A stretch of DNA of 64,000 bases from Paraburkholderia tuberum STM678 (GTDB taxonomy: Bacteria > Pseudomonadota > Gammaproteobacteria > Burkholderiales > Burkholderiaceae), in contig NZ_CADFGP010000012.1 of NCBI RefSeq assembly GCF_902833905.1, positions 124,001 through 188,000 on the forward strand. The letters are read 5' to 3'. The position numbers and the translations under genes were made by a program. The notes below the pieces were generated by a model. That model saw nothing but the letters and a program-made list of their open reading frames with translations. It did no database searches and was not told where the DNA came from. Shown here one piece after another: positions 59,222 to 64,000 of the stretch (position 1 is its first letter; each line of letters begins with the position of its first letter).

Positions 59222-60580
59222 ATGACAGCCACTGAACCTCGACGCGTCGTGCGCATCGGCGCGGGCGCGGGCTATTCGGGCGACCGTATCGAACCCGCGC
59301 TCGAACTCGCGGAACACGGCCAGCTCGACTATCTCGTGTTCGAATGTCTCGCCGAACGCACGATCGCGATCGCGCAGCAGACGCGCAGCAAGGACCCGGA
59401 GCTCGGCTACGACCCGCTGCTCGAAGCGCGCATGCGCGCGGTGCTGCCCGTCGCGGCGCGCAACGGCGTGCGTATCGTGTCGAACATGGGCGCGGCCAAT
59501 CCGCTCGCGGCAGCGCGCCGGACCGCGCAGATCGCGCGCGAGGTGGGTCTCGGCGGCCTGAGGATTGCCGCAGTCACCGGCGACGACGTGCTCGACGTCG
59601 TGCGCGCGGGCGACTTCCATTTCGTCGAATCGGGCGAGGCGGTGGCCGCGTACGCGGACCGGCTGATATCGGCCAATGCGTACCTCGGCGCGAGCGGCAT
59701 CGTCGAGGCGCTCGCGGCCGGCGCGCAGATCGTGCTGACCGGGCGCGTCGCCGATCCGTCGCTGTTCGTCGCGCCGCTGATCCACGAATTCGGCTGGCGC
59801 ATGGACGACTGGCCGATGCTCGGCCAGGCGACGGTAATCGGCCATCTGCTCGAATGCGCGGGGCAGATCACCGGCGGCTATTTCGCGGACCCCGGTTTCA
59901 AGGACGTGCCGAATCTCGCGCGGCTCGGCTTTCCGATCGCCGAAGTTGCGCGGGACGGTTCAGTGGTGATCACGAAGCTCGCGCAAAGTGGCGGGCTCGT
60001 GACCGAGGCGACCTGCAAGGAGCAGTTGCTCTACGAGATCCACGATCCGCGTCGTTATCTGCAGCCCGACGTGGTCGCCGATTTCTCGCAGGTGCGCGTC
60101 GAGCAGGAAGCCGTGGACCGGGTGCGCGTCACCGGCGGTGGCGGCACCGAGCGCACCGCGACGTTGAAAGTGTCGGTTGCGTATTTCGACGGCTATATCG
60201 GCGAGGGGCAGATTTCGTACGGCGGACCCGGCGCGCTCGCGCGGGCGCGGCTCGCGCTCGATATCGTGCGCGAGCGTCTCGCGCTGACCGGCGTGCAGAC
60301 GCGCGAGTTGCGCTTCGATCTGATCGGCGTGAACGCACTGCATGGTGACGCGGTGGCGGCCGGTCATGGCGAGCCGTACGAAGTGCGCGCCCGGGTGGCG
60401 GGACGCACGGCGTCGCTCGCGCAGGCGCTGCGCATCGGCAACGAGGTCGAGACGCTGTACACGAACGGACCGGCGGGCGGCGGCGGCGTGACGAAGGCGG
60501 CGCGCGAGGTGGTCGCGGTGCAATCGGTGCTGCTGCCGCGCGAGTATGCGGCGCCGGCTTTCTCGCTGATGGAGGCTTGA
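59222..60580 (+). CDS. AtuA/DUF1446 family protein
   Basis: A 452-residue protein with the DUF1446 signature RIGAGAGYSGDRIEPALELAE and GQLDYLVFECLAERTIA, followed by KDPELGYDPLLEARMRAVLP. The family is named for AtuA of acyclic terpene utilisation but most members, found in carboxylate operons, have no proven reaction. No membrane helices or signal. It lies between the CitMHS transporter and a small gene that matches the missing C-terminal domain of longer AtuA proteins. Confidence 0.88.
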   Translation: MTATEPRRVVRIGAGAGYSGDRIEPALELAEHGQLDYLVFECLAERTIAIAQQTRSKDPELGYDPLLEARMRAVLPVAARNGVRIVSNMGAANPLAAARRTAQIAREVGLGGLRIAAVTGDDVLDVVRAGDFHFVESGEAVAAYADRLISANAYLGASGIVEALAAGAQIVLTGRVADPSLFVAPLIHEFGWRMDDWPMLGQATVIGHLLECAGQITGGYFADPGFKDVPNLARLGFPIAEVARDGSVVITKLAQSGGLVTEATCKEQLLYEIHDPRRYLQPDVVADFSQVRVEQEAVDRVRVTGGGGTERTATLKVSVAYFDGYIGEGQISYGGPGALARARLALDIVRERLALTGVQTRELRFDLIGVNALHGDAVAAGHGEPYEVRARVAGRTASLAQALRIGNEVETLYTNGPAGGGGVTKAAREVVAVQSVLLPREYAAPAFSLMEA

Positions 60581-60581
60581 G

Positions 60582-60887
60582 ATGAAACTACGGGAACTGG
60601 CCCACTCGCGCACCGGCGACAAGGGCAATACGCTCAATATCTCGGTGATCTGCTACGACGCGCTGCATTACGAGCGGTTGCGCGATGTGCTGACGCCCGA
60701 GCGCGTCAAGACGTATCTGCGCGATGTGGTGCGCGGCGAGGTGGTGCGCCATGAGTTGCCGGGCCTTGCCGCATTCAACTTCGTGCTCGGCGACGCGCTC
60801 GGCGGCGGCGTTACGCGTTCGCTCGCGCTCGACGCGCATGGCAAATCGCTGAGCTCGGCGTTAATGGATCTCGACGTGGGGCAGTGA
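60582..60887 (+). CDS. AtuA C-terminal-domain-like protein
   Basis: A 101-residue protein beginning LRELAHSRTGDKGNTLNISV, the conserved start of the ferredoxin-fold domain that follows DUF1446 in fused AtuA proteins, and ending with LGGGVTRSLALDAHGKSL. It starts 1 base after the AtuA-like stop, so the two polypeptides are likely made in equal amounts and form a complex. Confidence 0.88.
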   Translation: MKLRELAHSRTGDKGNTLNISVICYDALHYERLRDVLTPERVKTYLRDVVRGEVVRHELPGLAAFNFVLGDALGGGVTRSLALDAHGKSLSSALMDLDVGQ

Positions 60888-60942
60888 GGGCATTGCCGGC
60901 GGCGTGTCGTGTTGCGGGGCGGCCGCTCAGCCCCGCATGTGA

Positions 60943-61653
60943 TCACACGCCAGCCTTCGTCAGGTCATGCGCGCGGCGCAGTCGCTCGCGGCTGTTGCTC
61001 AGATGCATGCGCATCGCGGCGCGCGCGTCGTCGGCATCCTGACGCTCGATCGCGCGATAGATCATCAGATGCTCGCCGAGCACGCTGCGCAACACCTCGA
61101 TATGGTCTAGCTCCGCGATCTCCGCCGAACCGAGCCGGGTGCGCGGGCTGACCGAGCGGCCGAGCTGGCTCAGCACGTCGAAGAAATAGCGGTTGCCGCT
61201 CGCGCGCGCGATCTGCAAATGGAACTCGATGTCGTGTGCGAGCGTGTCGGTGCTGCCGCGCTCGAGCTCCGACTCGAATCGATCGAGCGCAGTGCGGATC
61301 TGCTTCAGGTTCCGCTCGGTGCGCCGCGATGCCGCGAGCGCGGCCGCGGCCGCTTCGACGTCGATCCGGAACTCGATGATCGCCATCACGTCGAGCATGC
61401 TGGTGAGATCGGCGGCGGGAAGCTGCATCGGCTTTTCGGCGGCGGGCGCGAGCACGAACGTGCCAATGCCATGGCGCGTCTCGACGATCCTCTCTGCCTG
61501 CAGACGCGAAATCGCCTCGCGGACCACGGAGCGGCTCACGGACAGCTGCTTCATCATCGCGACTTCGGTGGGGATGCGGTCGCCTGGCCTCAGCGCCCCG
61601 CGGCGAATCTCATCGGAAAGGGTGGCCACCACCTTTTCAGTTAGGCTGCTCAT
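60943..61653 (-). CDS. FadR-subfamily GntR regulator
   Basis: A 236-residue GntR regulator: LTEKVVATLSDEIRRGALRPGD and LSVSRSVVREAISRLQAERIVE form the winged helix; the C-terminal all-helical FCD domain carries metal-ligand His residues (DIEFHLQIARASGN, RMHLSNSRERL). It diverges from the MFS/gudD genes, so it probably represses glucarate or galactarate use. ATG at 61653 is chosen as family-length start; the longer frame upstream is not conserved-looking. Confidence 0.92.
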   Translation of the reverse strand: MSSLTEKVVATLSDEIRRGALRPGDRIPTEVAMMKQLSVSRSVVREAISRLQAERIVETRHGIGTFVLAPAAEKPMQLPAADLTSMLDVMAIIEFRIDVEAAAAALAASRRTERNLKQIRTALDRFESELERGSTDTLAHDIEFHLQIARASGNRYFFDVLSQLGRSVSPRTRLGSAEIAELDHIEVLRSVLGEHLMIYRAIERQDADDARAAMRMHLSNSRERLRRAHDLTKAGV

Positions 61654-62071
61654 TTTTGTGGCTGGTTGACTGATCCTGCAAAGTATCGCACAGGACTGTA
61701 CTCGATTCTGCCGCGTTCGGCGGCATCGGCGCGGGCTATTTTTTGCGTGCGGATGCGCGGTTGGGGGCGGGGATGAGGCGGACATTTGCGCAAACGCATG
61801 GGCTGCTGACGACAGTCTGTCAATTGGAGACATCAGACGTCCTAGTTCGAGGCGGATTCCGGGTTAGTCAACAGGGCTATGAACCTTTGAATCTGCCGTC
61901 ATTTCAAGGCGCTCACTCTGGAACCACAGGGTAAACACCCCACTGGATTTGACAAAAGTAACGCGGTAGACTGTCGTCAGACAACATATCGGGCGTAGAG
62001 CAGGGTCTTGCACCCACCGGGTGCGCCGCGCTGCGTTCCACCAGGCCTTGTGGCCGACAAGGAGACACAAC
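61654..62071. other. Control region between GntR and glucarate transporter
   Basis: About 420 bases without a gene. A TTGACA hexamer lies at 61949-61954 and a TGTC-N4-GACA dyad at 61972-61983, which might be a -35 element with an overlapping operator for the GntR regulator. Neither is certain. Confidence 0.35.
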
Positions 62072-63403
62072 TTGACATCAGTTCTGACCACCGCGCTCGA
62101 CCCGCTGGAATCGGCGGTCGCGAAGGTGAAGCGCAACGTGTTGCCGCTTTTCCTGATCATGTTCATCGCGAACTATATCGACCGCGTGAACATCGGCTTC
62201 GTCAACGCGCACATGAAGGCCGATCTCGGCATCGGCGCGGCCGCCTACGGGCTCGGCAGCGGGCTGTTCTTCATCGGCTACGCGCTGTTCGAAGTGCCGT
62301 CGAACGTGCTGATGCAGAAGTTCGGCGCGCGCGCCTGGCTCACGCGCATCATGGGCACGTGGGGGCTGGTGGCGGGCGCGATGGCGTTCGTCTGGAACGA
62401 CACGTCGTTTTACGTGCTGCGGTTCCTGCTCGGCGTCGCCGAGGCGGGCTTCTTTCCCGGCGTCGTCTTTTACTTCACCCAGTGGCTGCCGCAAAAGGAA
62501 CGCGGCAAGGCGATGGCGATCTTTCTGTCGGGCTCGGCGCTCGCGTCGGTGCTGTCCGGTCCCATCACCGGCTCGCTGCTGTCGATTCGCGGCCTCGGCC
62601 TGCAAGGCTGGCAGTGGATGTTCCTGATCGAAGGCGTGTTCTCGATCGCGCTGTGCGTCGTCAGCTGGTTGCTGTTGAAGTCGCGCATCCGCGACGCGCA
62701 TTGGCTCACGGCCGAAGAACAGCGTGTGCTCGAACAATCCATCGCGGCCGAACAGGGCGAGCGCGAAGCGCAAGGCGGCGCGCATCTGCCGACGGTGAAG
62801 CTGCTGAAGGACCCGCAAATCGCGCTGTTCTGCTTCCTGTACTTCGCGATCCAACTGACCATCTACGCGGCCACTTTCTGGCTGCCGACCATCATCCGCA
62901 AGATGGGCGGCCTTTCCGACTTCGAGGTCGGCATGTTCAACGCGATTCCGTGGCTGATCTCGATGGTCGCGATGTACGGCTTCGCGGTCGTATCGGCGAA
63001 GTGGCGTCATCAGCAGGGCTGGCTCGCGGTCGCGCTCGTCATCGCGGCGGTCGGTCTGTTCGCGTCGACGTCGGGCAACCCGGTGTTCTCGTTCGTCGCG
63101 ATCTGCTTTTCGGCGATCGGCTTCAAGGCGGCCTCGTCGCTGTTCTGGCCGATTCCGCAGGGCTACCTCGATGCGCGCGTCGCCGCCGGCGTGCTCGCAC
63201 TGATCAATTCGCTCGGCAACCTCGGCGGCTTCTTCGCGCCGGCCACCTTCGGCTATCTGCAGCAGCACACGGGCTCGATCACGGGCGGGTTGTACGATCT
63301 TGGCGTCGCGTCGCTGCTCGCGGCGGCGGCCGGCTTCCTGACGCGCAACAAGCCCGGCAATCGCGAACCGTTGCCCGATTCGTCGCGCGGCAACGCGCAT
63401 TGA
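62072..63403 (+). CDS. MFS transporter, glucarate/galactarate (ACS) type
   Basis: A 443-residue transporter of the anion:cation symporter family with twelve helices: [20 protein letters not shown] and [20 protein letters not shown] are its hallmark segments. AAGGAG at 62058-62063 decides for the TTG at 62072; an in-frame ATG-like start at 62021 has no such site. The gudD gene begins 131 bases downstream, so it likely imports D-glucarate or galactarate. Confidence 0.9.
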   Translation: MTSVLTTALDPLESAVAKVKRNVLPLFLIMFIANYIDRVNIGFVNAHMKADLGIGAAAYGLGSGLFFIGYALFEVPSNVLMQKFGARAWLTRIMGTWGLVAGAMAFVWNDTSFYVLRFLLGVAEAGFFPGVVFYFTQWLPQKERGKAMAIFLSGSALASVLSGPITGSLLSIRGLGLQGWQWMFLIEGVFSIALCVVSWLLLKSRIRDAHWLTAEEQRVLEQSIAAEQGEREAQGGAHLPTVKLLKDPQIALFCFLYFAIQLTIYAATFWLPTIIRKMGGLSDFEVGMFNAIPWLISMVAMYGFAVVSAKWRHQQGWLAVALVIAAVGLFASTSGNPVFSFVAICFSAIGFKAASSLFWPIPQGYLDARVAAGVLALINSLGNLGGFFAPATFGYLQQHTGSITGGLYDLGVASLLAAAAGFLTRNKPGNREPLPDSSRGNAH

Positions 63404-63533
63404 CTACACTGACGGCTCGCATGCGGCCGTCGATTTTTCTGTATTCGAGTTCTCATCCGGTCCGGTCGAACACGCGCGCCGCGCGCGGCGGCTTCCGCCG
63501 GCCGGCCTACTTCATCACACAGGTGCTTTTCCC

Positions 63534-64000
63534 ATGTCCACCAAACCTACCGAATCGAACACCACGCCGGTCGTCACCGAACTGCGCGTTGTGCCCGTCG
63601 CCGGTCGCGACAGCATGCTGATGAATCTGAGCGGCGCGCATGGTCCGTTCTTCACGCGCAACATCGTGATTCTGCGCGACAGCGCGGGCCATACCGGCGT
63701 GGGCGAAGTGCCGGGCGGCGAGAACATCCGCAAGACGATCGACGACGCGCGGCCGTTCGTGGTCGGTCAGTCGATCGGCAATCTGCAGGCGATCCTGAAC
63801 CAGGTGCGCACGCAGTTCGCCGATCGCGACGCTGGGGGGCGTGGCCTGCAGACCTTCGACCTGCGCACGACGATTCACGCGGTGACCGCGCTCGAAGCCG
63901 CGCTGCTCGATCTGCTCGGGCAGCATCTCGGCGTGCCGGTCGCGGCACTGCTCGGCGAAGGCCAGCAGCGCGACGAAGTGGAAATGCTCGGCTACCTGTT
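63534..64000 (+). CDS. gudD: Glucarate dehydratase, 3' end outside window
   Basis: The ATG at 63534 opens a frame that runs to the window edge (155 codons). The translation has [55 protein letters not shown] and [20 protein letters not shown], the N-terminal capping domain of enolase-superfamily glucarate dehydratases, which make 5-keto-4-deoxyglucarate. The catalytic barrel lies outside. Together with the MFS and GntR genes it forms a glucarate locus. Confidence 0.93.
   Translation, partial: MSTKPTESNTTPVVTELRVVPVAGRDSMLMNLSGAHGPFFTRNIVILRDSAGHTGVGEVPGGENIRKTIDDARPFVVGQSIGNLQAILNQVRTQFADRDAGGRGLQTFDLRTTIHAVTALEAALLDLLGQHLGVPVAALLGEGQQRDEVEMLGYL

Noticed and set aside
62078..63400. 440-codon minus-strand frame inside the MFS gene
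   Set aside because: Antisense shadow; Arg/Glu-rich, no hydrophobic core or motif.

Overview
The window looks like a chromosome or large-replicon segment of a Burkholderiales bacterium, most likely Paraburkholderia or a close relative. The grounds are high GC, GC-rich third codon positions, many LysR regulators, a DUF4148 protein, a monomeric NADP isocitrate dehydrogenase and a glucarate utilisation locus. No rRNA, tRNA or CRISPR array was seen. This genus call is inference from gene content only.

Positions 1-9990 hold the most interesting locus, a peptide-export system. It has an N-terminally cut-off protein, an HlyD-type adaptor, a leaderless parvulin-like protein, a peptidase-containing ABC exporter with two cyclic-nucleotide-binding domains, and a GAFTGA-containing sigma-54 activator, all on the + strand. 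Facing them is a short precursor peptide with a double-glycine leader, followed 5 bases later by a PP2C phosphatase. Diverging from that pair are an LRAT-like protein and a small protein. The peptide has a canonical -24/-12 promoter. A second, non-adjacent peptide (32881-33066) has the same ungapped 26-residue leader design and an almost perfect -24/-12 promoter, so the activator probably drives a dispersed peptide regulon whose products leave through this exporter.

Positions 9991-22400 carry ordinary genes: an AmpR/GcvA-type LysR regulator, a DUF4126 protein, a SLAC1/TehA-type channel, a KaiC-like ATPase with a CheY-like receiver, a squalene/phytoene synthase-like enzyme and DUF4148. There is also an overlapping pair, a sugar-binding lipoprotein and a GGDEF-EAL receptor.

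Positions 22818-31456 look like a biosynthetic island for a sulfated and possibly carbamoylated small molecule: MFS exporter, ATP-grasp ligase, LysR regulator, sulfotransferase, frameshifted carbamoyltransferase, APS kinase (PAPS supply) and CysQ (PAP disposal).

Positions 31457-41724 are a gene graveyard with fragments of Tn3, IS30 and IS5 transposases, a receiver domain, a nitrilase lacking its catalytic core and a sterol desaturase, plus a 44-base direct repeat. Intact genes among them include the second peptide, a HAF-repeat protein, a 2OG-Fe(II) oxygenase and a DUF6311-like membrane protein.

Positions 41725-46128 form a minus-strand group of TPR membrane protein, GH108 muramidase, holin and leaderless phospholipase C-like phosphoesterase, resembling a type 10 (holin/endolysin) secretion cassette. 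Positions 46415-52662 hold a SsuABC/TauABC-like transporter, an OmpR-type two-component system and a second paralogous binding protein. After these come a MazEF pair, isocitrate dehydrogenase, a CitMHS/AtuA-like catabolic locus with LysR regulator, and a glucarate locus (FadR-type regulator, MFS transporter, gudD) that runs off the right edge.
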